Positions 35,119 to 44,936 of a stretch of 64,000 nt of DNA are shown in pieces. Under the pieces are notes generated by a model. It was not told where the DNA came from. It was given only the letters and a program-made list of their open reading frames with translations, and did no database searches. The translations under genes were made by a program, and so were the position numbers. The stretch is taken from assembly GCA_044226485.1 (NCBI GenBank), contig JBGAGY010000003.1, positions 372,001-436,000 on the forward strand, given 5' to 3'. Every line of letters starts with the position of its first letter. Position 1 is the first letter of the stretch. This DNA is from UBA6663 sp044226485 (GTDB lineage Bacteria; Chloroflexota; Anaerolineae; Anaerolineales; UBA6663).

Positions 35119-36171
35119 TTATTGTACCGTCAAGGGAGTGAATCCCCGGCCGAGGACCTCGCTGACCGGGACCATCACCACGAATGCATTTGGATCCTCA
35201 ACCTGGACCAGGGTCTTGAGCATCGCGGTCTCCGTGACGGTCAGGGCCACGAACAGCACCTCTCGGTCGGTCTGGGTGTACATGCCTTCACCATGCAGCG
35301 CCGTCACGCCGCGCCGCATTTCCTTCATGATCCGGGCGGCCACGTCCTTCGGCCGGCCGGTGACCAGGAAGGCCAGCACCTGCTGGCGCCGACGAGCCTG
35401 GAAGGCACGGGGCCGTGCGCCGGATCGCTCGACCGTCTGACCGAACTTCGGCAGGACCTCGCCCGAGGCATGCGTGAGTCGCGCCGTAGCCAGGCCGATC
35501 GCGAAGAGCACGCCGTTGTAGACGAGACCGAGCGTGAGCACCACCTCGCCGCGGATACCGCCGATCGCAGCACGGCTGATGAACTCTGCCCAAACCGTCA
35601 CGGTGGTCGGCTGCAGATAGATCTCCGCGATCCAGGCGACCCCGAGGATCACGAACAGCCATTGATAGTTGCGCCGGAAGCGTCGTCCGAAGGCCTCCCA
35701 CATGCTGATCGGGAACTGCGGTTGCAGGAGCGATTCGGCCAGGCTTTCGGCCCACTCGGGGTGCGGGCTGAAGGGCGGCACCAGCATCGCCGCGAAGAAA
35801 TCGGTCTCCATCAGACGCGCGCGGTAGCTCCAGAGCTCGTAATAGCGGTAGCGCCGGGCTTCGATCCACGCAAAGAATGTGACAAGGCAGGTAGCCAGGA
35901 TGATCAGGCCGTGGTGGTTCGTGTTGCTGGCGAAGGCGAAGGCCAGTGACGCTCCGGTGGTGATGACGGCCCAGTTGGTGGTGGCGTCGAGGCGCTGTCG
36001 CCAGGTGTTGCTCCGATCGATCTCGGCGTGATAGTACGCGGTCAGCGCGCTCGTGAACTCCGACGGCCGCAGGCTGTATCCGCGAAACGACCAGACGTGT
36101 TCGTTGGCCAATGGATCGGGCCCATCGGGCGCGCCACCAGACGGCTCAGATGGCATTTCAGGAGAACTCAT
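35119..36171 (-). CDS. DUF2270 membrane protein fused to DUF2179
   Basis: A 350-residue protein. The N-terminal half matches DUF2270 proteins: SEFTSALTAYYHAEIDRSNTWRQRLD, four or more hydrophobic segments and EARRYRYYELWSYRARLME. Residues about 280-350 match DUF2179 (GVTALHGEGMYTQTDREVLF, VVMVPVSEVLGRGF), a small ligand-binding-like domain found at the C-terminus of YitT-type membrane proteins. DUF2179 is usually attached to a different membrane family. Function is unknown. It is probably a membrane sensor or transporter-like protein. Start codon ATG directly overlaps an extended -10 for the divergent peptidase gene. Confidence 0.82.
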   Translation of the reverse strand: MSSPEMPSEPSGGAPDGPDPLANEHVWSFRGYSLRPSEFTSALTAYYHAEIDRSNTWRQRLDATTNWAVITTGASLAFAFASNTNHHGLIILATCLVTFFAWIEARRYRYYELWSYRARLMETDFFAAMLVPPFSPHPEWAESLAESLLQPQFPISMWEAFGRRFRRNYQWLFVILGVAWIAEIYLQPTTVTVWAEFISRAAIGGIRGEVVLTLGLVYNGVLFAIGLATARLTHASGEVLPKFGQTVERSGARPRAFQARRRQQVLAFLVTGRPKDVAARIMKEMRRGVTALHGEGMYTQTDREVLFVALTVTETAMLKTLVQVEDPNAFVVMVPVSEVLGRGFTPLTVQ

Positions 36172-36172
36172 G

Positions 36173-36181
36173 TGCTAGAAT
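36173..36181 (+). promoter_or_regulatory. Extended -10 of the oligopeptidase gene
   Basis: TGC-TAGAAT (TGN plus a 5/6 match) begins two bases from the start codon of the divergent DUF2270 gene. It leaves about 72 bases to the GTG start with its good Shine-Dalgarno. A further TATACG lies at 36233. Confidence 0.4.
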
Positions 36182-36259
36182 CAACGTTCTGCGTTTTCCG
36201 GTCTGTCTCGCCCAAGCGGCGAGTGTTTGCATTATACGTTGCGAGAGAAGGAGCCTGCC

Positions 36260-38347
36260 GTGACCTCCGTAACCGCGCCGCGTGCCGCCGTGCGTCCCCA
36301 CCCCATCACCCAACACGGCCAGAGCCGAGTCGACGACTACTTCTGGCTGCGCGACCGCAACGATCCGGCCGTCCTCGAGTACTTGACCGCCGAGAACGAC
36401 TTCGCGGCCGCCCAGATGGCCGGGACGCAGGCGCTGCAAGACCGCCTTATGGCCGAAATGCGTGGGCGCATTCAAGAAGAAGACGAGTCCGTTCCTGAGC
36501 GGCACGGCGAACACCTCTATTTCGCCCGCACCGAGGCCGGCCAGGAATACGCGGCCATCTATCGCAAACCGGTCGGCGACCCGACAGCTGCCCCGCAGCT
36601 GCTCGTCGATCTCAATGAGCAGGCCAAGGGCCGCTCCTTCTGCCGAATGGGCGGCTGGCGCGTCAGCGATGACGAGCGCTTCTTCGCCTACCTGATCGAC
36701 TTCGCCGGCGACGAAGCCTACTCGCTGGTCATCCTCGACCTGCATTCCGGCCAACCGATCGCCGATCGCATCGACGGCGTCTACTATGGGTTCGAGTGGG
36801 CCGCCGATAACCGGACGTTGTTTTACACCGTGCTCGACGAGGCGCATCGCCCGTACCGGGCGTATCGGCACACGCTCGACACCGACACCGCGCAAGATGT
36901 CCTGGTCCATGACGAGACCGATCCGATGTTCTTCGTGTTTGTGCGACGGACGCGGAGCCGTGAGTTCCTGTTTGTGACGTCGTACAGCGGGACGAGCGGC
37001 GAGGTGCGCGTGATCCCGGCGGATCGGCCGGCGCTCGAACCGGTCGTCGTCGTGCCGCGCAAGGCCGGTGTGGAGGTGGCGCTCGAGCATCAAGGTGACA
37101 GCTTCCTGCTCCTGACAAACGAGGATGCGACGAACTTCCGCGTGCTGACCGCGCCCGCGAAGCTGGTGGCTGCGCCGCAGTGGCGCGAACTGATCCCCGC
37201 CAGCCCCGATGTGTTGCTCGAAGGCGTCGATGGGTTCCGTGATTTCGTCGTCGTGCAGCAGCGCTGTCGCGGTCTGCGTGACGTCGCCATCTATGACGCC
37301 AGGACCTGGAGCCGGACGCTCGTGTCGTTCCCTGACGCAGCGTACAGCGTCCATCTCGACGAAAACCCGGAGTACGACAGCGCCCTGCTTCGAATCGTCT
37401 ACAGCTCGCTGGCCCGGCCCGAAACGGTGGTCGACGTCCACTGGCGCACGGGCGAATGGACGGTGCTCAAGACCGATCGTTTCCCACGCGGGCACAACGT
37501 CGAAGACTACGTCGTGGAGCGGCTCGAGGCGACGGCCGACGACGGCAAGCGTGTGCCGATCTCGGTCATCTATCGCCGAGGCATGCTGAAGCCCGGCGGC
37601 CTGCCGACGCTCATCACCGGCTACGGGGCCTACGGGTCGAACATCGAGCCGGGCATGACCAAGAACTGGTTGAGCCTCGTCGATCGCGGCGTGCTGTGCG
37701 CCATCGCTCACATCCGTGGCGGCTCCGATCTGGGCCGCAGCTGGTATGAAGATGGGCGTATGCGCCACAAGCGCAACACCTTCACGGATTTCATCGCCTG
37801 CGCCGAGCACCTTGTCGCTGCCGGGTACGCCGACCGCGAGAAAGTGGCGGCGCTCGGGGTCAGCGCCGGCGGCTTGCTGGTGGGCGCCGTGGTGACGCTC
37901 CGGCCGGACCTCTGGCGCACCGTGGTCGCCAAGGTGCCGTTCGTCGACGTCATCAACACCATGAGCGACGCGACCATCCCATTGACCGCCATCGAGTGGG
38001 AACAGTGGGGCAACCCGATCAACGATCCCGACGACTTCGCCTATATGCTGTCGTACTCGCCCTACGAGAACCTGTGCGAGACGGAGTACCCGAACTTTTT
38101 GCTCACGGCGGGCTTCAACGACCCGCGGGTGCAGTACTGGGAGCCGGCCAAGTTCTGCGCCAAGTTGCGGGCCATCAAGACCGACTCCAATCGTCTGTTG
38201 TTGAAGACGAATATGGACGCCGGCCATGCCGGCGCGTCTGGCCGATTCGATCGGTTGCGCGAGATCGCGTTTGAGTGGGCGTTCATCCTCGACACGCTCG
38301 ACCTCGCCGCCGTCGAGCCCGCTCCGGCCGCAGGAACCGCCGACTGA
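36260..38347 (+). CDS. Oligopeptidase B-like S9 peptidase
   Basis: A 695-residue prolyl-oligopeptidase family serine peptidase. The N-terminal region is a seven-bladed propeller (about residues 70-400) and the catalytic domain follows. Ser535 in GVSAGG, Asp in FNDPRVQYWEPAKF and His in DAGHAGASGRF form the triad. The combination YWEPAKF and GHAGASGRF is typical of oligopeptidase B (PtrB), which cleaves short peptides after basic residues. AAGGAG lies 6 bases before the GTG start. Cytoplasmic, no signal peptide. Confidence 0.92.
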   Translation: MTSVTAPRAAVRPHPITQHGQSRVDDYFWLRDRNDPAVLEYLTAENDFAAAQMAGTQALQDRLMAEMRGRIQEEDESVPERHGEHLYFARTEAGQEYAAIYRKPVGDPTAAPQLLVDLNEQAKGRSFCRMGGWRVSDDERFFAYLIDFAGDEAYSLVILDLHSGQPIADRIDGVYYGFEWAADNRTLFYTVLDEAHRPYRAYRHTLDTDTAQDVLVHDETDPMFFVFVRRTRSREFLFVTSYSGTSGEVRVIPADRPALEPVVVVPRKAGVEVALEHQGDSFLLLTNEDATNFRVLTAPAKLVAAPQWRELIPASPDVLLEGVDGFRDFVVVQQRCRGLRDVAIYDARTWSRTLVSFPDAAYSVHLDENPEYDSALLRIVYSSLARPETVVDVHWRTGEWTVLKTDRFPRGHNVEDYVVERLEATADDGKRVPISVIYRRGMLKPGGLPTLITGYGAYGSNIEPGMTKNWLSLVDRGVLCAIAHIRGGSDLGRSWYEDGRMRHKRNTFTDFIACAEHLVAAGYADREKVAALGVSAGGLLVGAVVTLRPDLWRTVVAKVPFVDVINTMSDATIPLTAIEWEQWGNPINDPDDFAYMLSYSPYENLCETEYPNFLLTAGFNDPRVQYWEPAKFCAKLRAIKTDSNRLLLKTNMDAGHAGASGRFDRLREIAFEWAFILDTLDLAAVEPAPAAGTAD

Positions 38348-38367
38348 TTCGCGATCGTCCTCACGAC

Positions 38368-39690
38368 ATGCCGGCGTCCCTCGAGTTGCCCTGGCGCCCC
38401 CTCGACATCCTCGACGAGGAGCAGATCGAGCGCGTCCATTTGGCGTCGCTGCGGATCCTCGAAGAGACCGGGATCGAGTTTCAAGACGACGAAGCGCTGT
38501 CGCTTTGGAGCGGCGCCGGGGCCGACGTCGACTTTGCGACACAGCGCGTCCGGCTCGATCGCGGGCTTGTGCTCCAGCTGGTCGCCAAAGCGCCACGGAC
38601 GTTCACGTGGCGAGCGCGCAACCCGGGACACGACGTCAGCATCGCGCCGGGTCGCACGGCGTTCGGGCCATGCGGCGGCATGGTCTACGTCCTGGATCGC
38701 GACGGCACTCGCCGCCCTGGCACCTTCGCTGATTACGAGAACCTTGTCAGGGTCGCCCACGAATCACCAGCGTTACATTTCGCGGCCTGGGAACAGGTCG
38801 CGGCGCTCGACATCCCGGTGTCGGCTCGGCATCTGCACAGGCTGCGCGCCGCGATCCGGTTGTCTGACAAGCCTTTGATGGAGAGCGCGCACGGCCGGGT
38901 CATCACCGCCGACTGCCTCGAGATGTGTCGGCTGGTGTTCGGCGATCTTGACGGCGCGCCAGTCGTCGGCGACGTGATCAACATCAGCAGCCCCCTGCGC
39001 TTTGACAGCCGCATGCTCGGCGGACTGATCACGTATGCGCGCGCCGGCCAGGTGACCTTCATGACGCCGTTCATCCTGGCCGGAGCGATGGCGCCGATCA
39101 CAATGGCGGCCGCGCTGGCGCAGCAGAACGCCGAGGCCCTGGCCGGCGTCGCGCTCGCTCAACTGGTTCGGCCCGGCGCGCCGGTCATGATGGGCGGCTT
39201 CACGTCCAATCTCGATATGCGTTCGGGCACTCCAGCCCTGGGCACGCCCGAGGGAGCCTGGGCCACCCTGGCGGGCGCGCAGCTGGCGCGTCGCTACGGC
39301 CTGCCCTTCCGCGGCAACGGGAGCCTGACAACCGGCAAGACGCACGACTCGCAATCAGCGACCGAGACCCAGTGGTCGTTGTGGCCAAGCCTGACCGCCC
39401 ACAACGACCTGGTCATGCATGCCTCAGGCTGGATCGACGGCGGTCTGACCGTGTCGCTTGAAAAGGTTGCCCAGGACCTGGACCAGATCGAGGCGCTGAT
39501 GTCGGACGTGCACCCAGGCCCCGCCACTGCACCGGGACCTGAGCGGTCAATCCAGCGCGCCTCACGCAGCTGGCAACGCCGGCTAGCGGACTATGAACCG
39601 CCGGGGCTCGAGCCGGCAGTGGCCGAGGCCCTCGACGATTACGTGACGCGCCGATCCATCGAGCTGAAGGACGAAAACCTCTACGCCTGA
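38368..39690 (+). CDS. MttB-like methyltransferase without pyrrolysine
   Basis: A 440-residue protein of the trimethylamine methyltransferase (MttB) superfamily. The TIM-barrel motifs FGPCGGMVYVLDRDGTRR, GDVINISSPL and GLPFRGNGSLTTGK are recognisable. There is no in-frame amber codon, so it belongs to the non-pyrrolysine branch, whose members demethylate glycine betaine or related quaternary amines onto a corrinoid protein. No corrinoid protein or second methyltransferase gene is in the window. It follows the oligopeptidase gene by 20 bases. Confidence 0.85.
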   Translation: MPASLELPWRPLDILDEEQIERVHLASLRILEETGIEFQDDEALSLWSGAGADVDFATQRVRLDRGLVLQLVAKAPRTFTWRARNPGHDVSIAPGRTAFGPCGGMVYVLDRDGTRRPGTFADYENLVRVAHESPALHFAAWEQVAALDIPVSARHLHRLRAAIRLSDKPLMESAHGRVITADCLEMCRLVFGDLDGAPVVGDVINISSPLRFDSRMLGGLITYARAGQVTFMTPFILAGAMAPITMAAALAQQNAEALAGVALAQLVRPGAPVMMGGFTSNLDMRSGTPALGTPEGAWATLAGAQLARRYGLPFRGNGSLTTGKTHDSQSATETQWSLWPSLTAHNDLVMHASGWIDGGLTVSLEKVAQDLDQIEALMSDVHPGPATAPGPERSIQRASRSWQRRLADYEPPGLEPAVAEALDDYVTRRSIELKDENLYA

Positions 39691-39700
39691 GTAAAACCTG

Positions 39701-39737
39701 CGTAAAAGAACGGCGTCCTTTTTAGCGTTTTTTACTG
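39701..39737 (+). terminator. AT-rich terminator-like stretch after the MttB-like gene
   Basis: GTAAAAGAACG and CGTTTTTTAC can pair with one bulge, with CTTTTTAGC in the loop. It lies between the MttB-like stop (39690) and the -10 of the next gene, and is the most T-rich point of the neighbourhood. Confidence 0.45.
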
Positions 39738-39757
39738 CCCCGCGCCGATCGTCCTCC

Positions 39758-39763
39758 TATACT
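39758..39763 (+). promoter_or_regulatory. -10 box of the hybrid kinase gene
   Basis: TATACT (5/6 match) lies 53 bases before the ATG at 39817. A matching -35 is not obvious. Confidence 0.4.
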
Positions 39764-39816
39764 TTTGACGACATGCGATCTTCTTATCGGCATCGTCGAA
39801 AGGCGTTACTTCATCG

Positions 39817-42800
39817 ATGACCGTCCCATCGAGCCAGGTCGATGCCAGCCCTGTTCACGACGTGATCGTTCACGCGGCTCCGGCCGACACCGGACCCATA
39901 TCCACGCGCGCCGCGACACACGTGATCGATAACCCCGCGGCAGCTCGAGCCCTGAATCTGATCCGCGACTTTGTGGTCGAGATCGACGACAACGGGAACA
40001 TCCTGTGGCTTAACGATATCGGCCTCAAGATCCTGGGTGTCAGCCTGGTGGCCGTTCGTGGGCGCAACATCCTGACGTTCATCCATCCCGACGACGTCGG
40101 ACGCGCGCAGCAGGTCATCCGCGATGCGGAACGTAACGGCGACGTCGAGGGGACCGTCACGTTGCGCCTCAAGGGCGGCGACGACAACTACCGCTGGATG
40201 GAAGCCAACACCAGCCTGGTCTTTGAGGCAGGGCGGGTGCTCGGCGCCATGGTCGTGGCGCGCGACATCGAGGAACGGCAACAGCAAGCCGGCCAACTGC
40301 AGCGCCACATGATCGAAACGCAGGCGCTCAACAAGCTGCTGGCCAGCGCATCGGCGCTCAGCACACCGGCCGAGATTCTGCAATTGATCTGCGACGTCAT
40401 CGGCGGCGTCATCCCGGGCGCGACGGTCGCAGGTGCCGTCACCGATCTCGAGCATCTGACAGCGTCGTTTGTTGCTTCCCACCTGGCGGATCCGGCGGAC
40501 GGCGCGCCGACCCCGGCGCCGGTCATGCTTGACGCTGTGCTTCAAGAACACGGCCCGGCTCTGATGGCCGGGCTCGATGTGCATCTCTCGCAGACGCACA
40601 CCGCGCAGATCGCGCGCGAACTGTGGCCGGCGATCTCGGACGTCGGGCTCTACCAGACCACAGTGATGTGCCCGATCATGGGCGGGCTCGCGCCGCAGGC
40701 CCTGTTGGTGCTCTTCCGTCGCGAGGGGGTTCGCCTTCCTGAGGCGGACCTCCAGCTTGTTGATAGCCTCTGCCGCGCCGTCAGCCCGATTGTCGAACGC
40801 GCCCTGCTCCACCTCGAAGCCGCCTGGAGCGAGGAACGCTACCGCATCCTCACGACGATGGTGTCGGACATCGCCTTCGAAGTGCGCATGTACGAAGGCC
40901 GACCGAGCATGGCCTGGTGGGCGGGGCCAGTGCGCCAGATCATGGGCGCGGGTCCTCATGAGATCTGTCACGTCCACACCTGGCTCGAGCGTTCGCACCC
41001 GGATGATCACCCCGTCATCCTCGGCCTCGTGCCGCGGATCATGGCGGGAGAGAGCTTCGACTTCAAAGCCCGCGTTCGCAACGAGGCGGGCGTTCTCCGT
41101 TGGGTGCGCGCCTGGGTGCGGCCCGTGCCGTCAACTCCCGCCGGGGATTTCTACGGCTTCTACGGCATGGTGCGTGACATCACGGAGCGCCAGGACCAGG
41201 AAGAGCGCGTCCGTGATCTTCTGACCGAGACGCAGGCCCTCAACCGGGTGTTACAGCTGGCCGGCGACGAGCGCGACCCGGTTCGCATCCTCGACATCGC
41301 CTGCCATGAACTCAAGTCCTTGATCGGCGCCGCCAACGTCGCCGGCGCTTTGGTCGATCCAACCACCGGCATCGCCCGCGTGGTCGTCGAGCATCGCGAG
41401 CCTGACGGTCCACCGCTGCTGGGGTTGACCCAGACGATTGCGGCCGGAGAAGGTTGGCCGTTCGCTGTCCTGCAAGGCGCCGGGCTGGCGCAACTCAAGC
41501 CCGTCGAGATGAAGCCCTGGCCGTCCACCGACGCAGAGGGCCACTCTCTCCTGCGCCAGGTCATGGCTCCGCTTGTCAACCGCAACGTGCAGATCGGCGC
41601 GATCGTCGTGCTCGATCATCGTCAGGATCCGTTCCCGGCCTCCGTGCTCGAACGCGCCGACCGTTTCGCCCGCGCTGTCGCGGCGCCGATCGAGAATGCG
41701 CGACTCCAGATCGAGATCGAGGCGAGCCGCAGCCGCTATCGCATGCTCTCAGAGATGGCAACCGACCTGGCCTTCGAGATGAAGTGGCAGGACGGGCGCG
41801 CGCAGGTTGTGTGGAGCAACGGACCCTGGGAACTGCTGCTGGGTGACACGGACCCAGAGATGCTCAACGACCTGGCGAGCATGGTCGCGCTTTGCCATCC
41901 CGACGACCAGCCGCTGCTGAGCCATGTCGTGGAACGGATCGGCGCCGACGGCCAATGGCAGGGCGAATTCCGCGTCCCGGAGTGCAACGGCGGTTGGCAT
42001 TGGGTCAGCGCCCGCCTCAAGTCGTTCAGGGACCCGGAGACGCATCATACGAGCGGCGTGCACATGATCCTGCACGACATCGATGCCCGCCGCCGTCAGG
42101 AACTGGCGCTGGCCGAGGCTCACGCCGCCACTCAAGCCCTGCTCTCGACCATCCCTGACTCGATCCTTCACATTCGGAGCGACGGGACATTCGGGCCGGG
42201 CTGCGTGCTCGATCCGGAGACCGAAGCGATCGTCGGCATGCCCGCCGATCAACTGACCGACCAGCCGCTGCAACGCTTCCTCGGCCAGGGCCACTCCTTC
42301 CGAGAGATGGTGACTTTCGCCCGCCGTGTGTTGCGGACCGGGCGCACCGAGAACCTCGATTTCGTCCTGCACGGGCAGGACTTCGAAGGTCGCGTGGCGC
42401 GCAGCGGGCCGACCGAGTTGGTCGCCGTCATCCGCAACGTCACCGAGCGAAAGCGCAAAGAACGCGCGCTTGTCGAAAGCGAGAACCGCAATAGGGCTCT
42501 GATCTCGGCCATCCCCGATGCCATCTTCCGCATGTCGGCTGACGGCCGGCTGCTCGAGTTCAAGCCCGACTCGAAGAAGCAATACGGACCGACGTTCTCG
42601 CAGCACATCGGCAATGGCGTCACCGAAGACCCGACCATGGGGGTCGCCATGCAGGCCGATCTCCTCCAATCCATCAAGGCCGCCGTCGACACCGGCGAGG
42701 TCCAGACTTTCGAGTATCACTTCGGGATCGGGTCGCACGGGATCGACCTCGAGGCGCGGATCGCGCGCAGCGGCTACAACGAAGTCGTGGCGACTGCCCG

Positions 42801-44853
42801 CGACGTGACCGAACGGCGTCAGAAGGAACTAGAGCTGGCCAGCGCGCTGACCCAGTTGGAGCAAAGCGTCAAGCAGGCCGAGACACTGGCGATCGAAGCC
42901 GAATCGGCCAGCCAGGCCAAGAGCGCATTCCTGGCGACGATGAGCCACGAGATCCGCACGCCGATGAATGCCGTCATCGGCATGACAGACCTCCTGCTCG
43001 ACACGCCGCTGAACCCCGAACAGCGCGACTACATCGACACCATTCGCGTCAGCGGTGAGAGCCTTCTGACGATCATCAACGACATCCTCGACTTCTCGAA
43101 GATCGAAAGCGGCCGGCTGGATCTCGAAAACATCCCGCTCGATACCCGCAAGGTCGTCGAGGAAAGCCTGGATCTGATTGCGGGCAAGGCTGCCGAGAAG
43201 CACCTCGACCTGGTCTACCTGCTCGACGACAGCGTGCCGGGCAGCCTGCTTGGCGATGCCGTGCGTTTGCGCCAGGTGCTGGTGAACCTGCTGAGCAACG
43301 CCGTGAAGTTCACCGAGCACGGTGAGGTGTCGGTCAGCGCTCGCGCCGAACCGATCGCCGATCGGCCGGGCTGGCACGAAGTGCGCTTCGCGGTACGAGA
43401 CACCGGGATCGGCATTCCGCCCGACAAGGTTCGCAAGCTGTTCCGGCCGTTCGCGCAGGCCGACTCCTCGACCACACGCGAGTTCGGCGGCACAGGGCTC
43501 GGTCTGGCGATCAGCAGCCGGCTTGCGGCGCTGATGGGCGGGCAGATGTGGGTTGACAGCGTGGCCGGGCACGGCTCGACCTTCTACTTCACGTTGCTGG
43601 CCCAGGCCGCGCCCAATCTGCAGCATGTGTACGTGGCCGGCAACCAGCGCGAGCTGCACGGGCGACGCGTGCTCATCGTCGACGACATGTCGACCAACCG
43701 GGCCGTCGTCGAAGCTCACTGCAGGCGCTGGGGCATGGCCCCAACGACGGCGGCCTCGGCCGCGGAGACTCGCTCGCTGCTCGATCATGGCCTGCAGTTC
43801 GATCTGGCCGTGCTCGACTACCTGCTGCCCGACACCAATGGCAGCGAGCTGGCATCCGAGATCCGCGAACACCGACCGGGCCTGCCCTTGATCCTGCTCA
43901 GCTCACTGGGTCGACGCGAGATCGAGCCGGTCTTCGCGGTCAGCCTCAACAAGCCTGTGAAGACGGGGCAGCTCTACGAGGCGTTCCGTCAGGCGCTCAA
44001 TCAGAGCGCCCGCGCCGACGGTGGCGAAGTCAGCGGACCGCGAACTGAGGTCCCGCGCCAGGGGCTGCGCATCCTTCTGGCCGAGGACAACCCGGTCAAC
44101 CAGCGGGTCGCACTGTTGATGCTCGAGCGACTAGGCTACGCGGCCGACATTGCCCAAAACGGCATGGACGCGCTGCAGGCCCTCTATCAGCACAGCTACG
44201 ATCTTGTGCTCCTGGACGTGCAGATGCCCGAGATGGATGGGCTCGAAACTGCGCGCCGGATCTGCGAGCGCTGGCCGATCGCCAAGCGACCGCGGCTGGT
44301 CGCCATGACGGCCAATGCCATGCAGGGCGACCGTGAGGCCTGCCTCGCCGCCGGCATGGACGACTACATGGCCAAGCCGATCCGACGCGAAGAACTCAAC
44401 CGTGTTTTGGAAGAAGCTCGAGCAAGGTTGCTCAGCGGAACAGGTACACTAGGTGGTGAAATGACCATGGACGGCAATGAAGAAGATGTCATCGATTTGA
44501 GCACGTTGCGTGATGCGCTCAGCCTCTCCGAAGACCTGACCGAGACCGAGCGCGAAACGCTGCAATCGGTGCTCGAGATGTATCAGGAAGACTCGGTCAA
44601 GCTCTTCCAGCAGGCGCAGGAGGCTCAGGGCTCTGGCGACCTCCCCACCCTGGTGCGGGCTCTGCACACGCTCAAGAGCAGCAGCGCCATGCTCGGGTCG
44701 CGCGTCCTCGCCCGACAGTGCGGCGAATTCGAACGCCGAGCGAAACAGGGTCCGGTGCCCGACGGCTTGGAGCTCCTAATGGCCATCGAGGCGCAACTGA
44801 AGTTCACACGAGTGGCCGTGCAGGGCCAGATTGCGCTGCTCGAAAAGGCCTGA
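39817..44853 (+). CDS. Multi-PAS/GAF hybrid sensor kinase with two receivers and HPt
   Basis: A 1,678-residue soluble phosphorelay protein with no membrane segment. Domain order is PAS (about 40-155), GAF (167-340), PAS (339-465), GAF (470-635), then PAS (638-765), PAS (769-885), PAS (890-1005), coiled coil, HisKA with SHEIRTPMN (His1044) and HATPase (1145-1265, FRPFAQADSS, GTGLGLAIS). Receiver 1 (1285-1400) has Asp1334 in LDYLLPD, receiver 2 (1425-1545) has Asp1467 in LDVQMPEMDG, and the HPt domain has His1617 in LHTLKSS. This is the full ArcB/BarA-type relay. No output regulator is adjacent, so the partner is elsewhere. It ends just before a strong terminator. Confidence 0.92.
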   Translation: MTVPSSQVDASPVHDVIVHAAPADTGPISTRAATHVIDNPAAARALNLIRDFVVEIDDNGNILWLNDIGLKILGVSLVAVRGRNILTFIHPDDVGRAQQVIRDAERNGDVEGTVTLRLKGGDDNYRWMEANTSLVFEAGRVLGAMVVARDIEERQQQAGQLQRHMIETQALNKLLASASALSTPAEILQLICDVIGGVIPGATVAGAVTDLEHLTASFVASHLADPADGAPTPAPVMLDAVLQEHGPALMAGLDVHLSQTHTAQIARELWPAISDVGLYQTTVMCPIMGGLAPQALLVLFRREGVRLPEADLQLVDSLCRAVSPIVERALLHLEAAWSEERYRILTTMVSDIAFEVRMYEGRPSMAWWAGPVRQIMGAGPHEICHVHTWLERSHPDDHPVILGLVPRIMAGESFDFKARVRNEAGVLRWVRAWVRPVPSTPAGDFYGFYGMVRDITERQDQEERVRDLLTETQALNRVLQLAGDERDPVRILDIACHELKSLIGAANVAGALVDPTTGIARVVVEHREPDGPPLLGLTQTIAAGEGWPFAVLQGAGLAQLKPVEMKPWPSTDAEGHSLLRQVMAPLVNRNVQIGAIVVLDHRQDPFPASVLERADRFARAVAAPIENARLQIEIEASRSRYRMLSEMATDLAFEMKWQDGRAQVVWSNGPWELLLGDTDPEMLNDLASMVALCHPDDQPLLSHVVERIGADGQWQGEFRVPECNGGWHWVSARLKSFRDPETHHTSGVHMILHDIDARRRQELALAEAHAATQALLSTIPDSILHIRSDGTFGPGCVLDPETEAIVGMPADQLTDQPLQRFLGQGHSFREMVTFARRVLRTGRTENLDFVLHGQDFEGRVARSGPTELVAVIRNVTERKRKERALVESENRNRALISAIPDAIFRMSADGRLLEFKPDSKKQYGPTFSQHIGNGVTEDPTMGVAMQADLLQSIKAAVDTGEVQTFEYHFGIGSHGIDLEARIARSGYNEVVATARDVTERRQKELELASALTQLEQSVKQAETLAIEAESASQAKSAFLATMSHEIRTPMNAVIGMTDLLLDTPLNPEQRDYIDTIRVSGESLLTIINDILDFSKIESGRLDLENIPLDTRKVVEESLDLIAGKAAEKHLDLVYLLDDSVPGSLLGDAVRLRQVLVNLLSNAVKFTEHGEVSVSARAEPIADRPGWHEVRFAVRDTGIGIPPDKVRKLFRPFAQADSSTTREFGGTGLGLAISSRLAALMGGQMWVDSVAGHGSTFYFTLLAQAAPNLQHVYVAGNQRELHGRRVLIVDDMSTNRAVVEAHCRRWGMAPTTAASAAETRSLLDHGLQFDLAVLDYLLPDTNGSELASEIREHRPGLPLILLSSLGRREIEPVFAVSLNKPVKTGQLYEAFRQALNQSARADGGEVSGPRTEVPRQGLRILLAEDNPVNQRVALLMLERLGYAADIAQNGMDALQALYQHSYDLVLLDVQMPEMDGLETARRICERWPIAKRPRLVAMTANAMQGDREACLAAGMDDYMAKPIRREELNRVLEEARARLLSGTGTLGGEMTMDGNEEDVIDLSTLRDALSLSEDLTETERETLQSVLEMYQEDSVKLFQQAQEAQGSGDLPTLVRALHTLKSSSAMLGSRVLARQCGEFERRAKQGPVPDGLELLMAIEAQLKFTRVAVQGQIALLEKA

Positions 44854-44880
44854 GCCTCTGTCGGCTCCTCCTCCAAACGA

Positions 44881-44920
44881 AAGAGCCGGGCGTGCCTGTC
44901 AGCACGCCCGGCTCTTTTTG
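44881..44920. terminator. Perfect bidirectional terminator
   Basis: AAAGAGCCGGGCGTGC (44881-44896) and GCACGCCCGGCTCTTT (44903-44918) form a 16-bp stem with the loop CTGTCA. T tracts flank both ends (TTTTT on plus, TTTCGTTT on minus). It separates the convergent hybrid kinase and TrpB2 genes. Confidence 0.9.
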
Positions 44921-44936
44921 TTCAGCCCACACAGGA

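Noticed and set aside
36158..38596. An 812-codon minus-strand frame opposite the oligopeptidase B-like gene
   Set aside because: The plus-strand peptidase has an intact triad and normal length. The antisense frame has no recognisable motif and shows composition typical of GC-rich shadow frames.
38368..39690. Pyrrolysine in the MttB-like gene
   Set aside because: The frame has no internal TAG through the whole barrel, so it is a non-pyrrolysine member.
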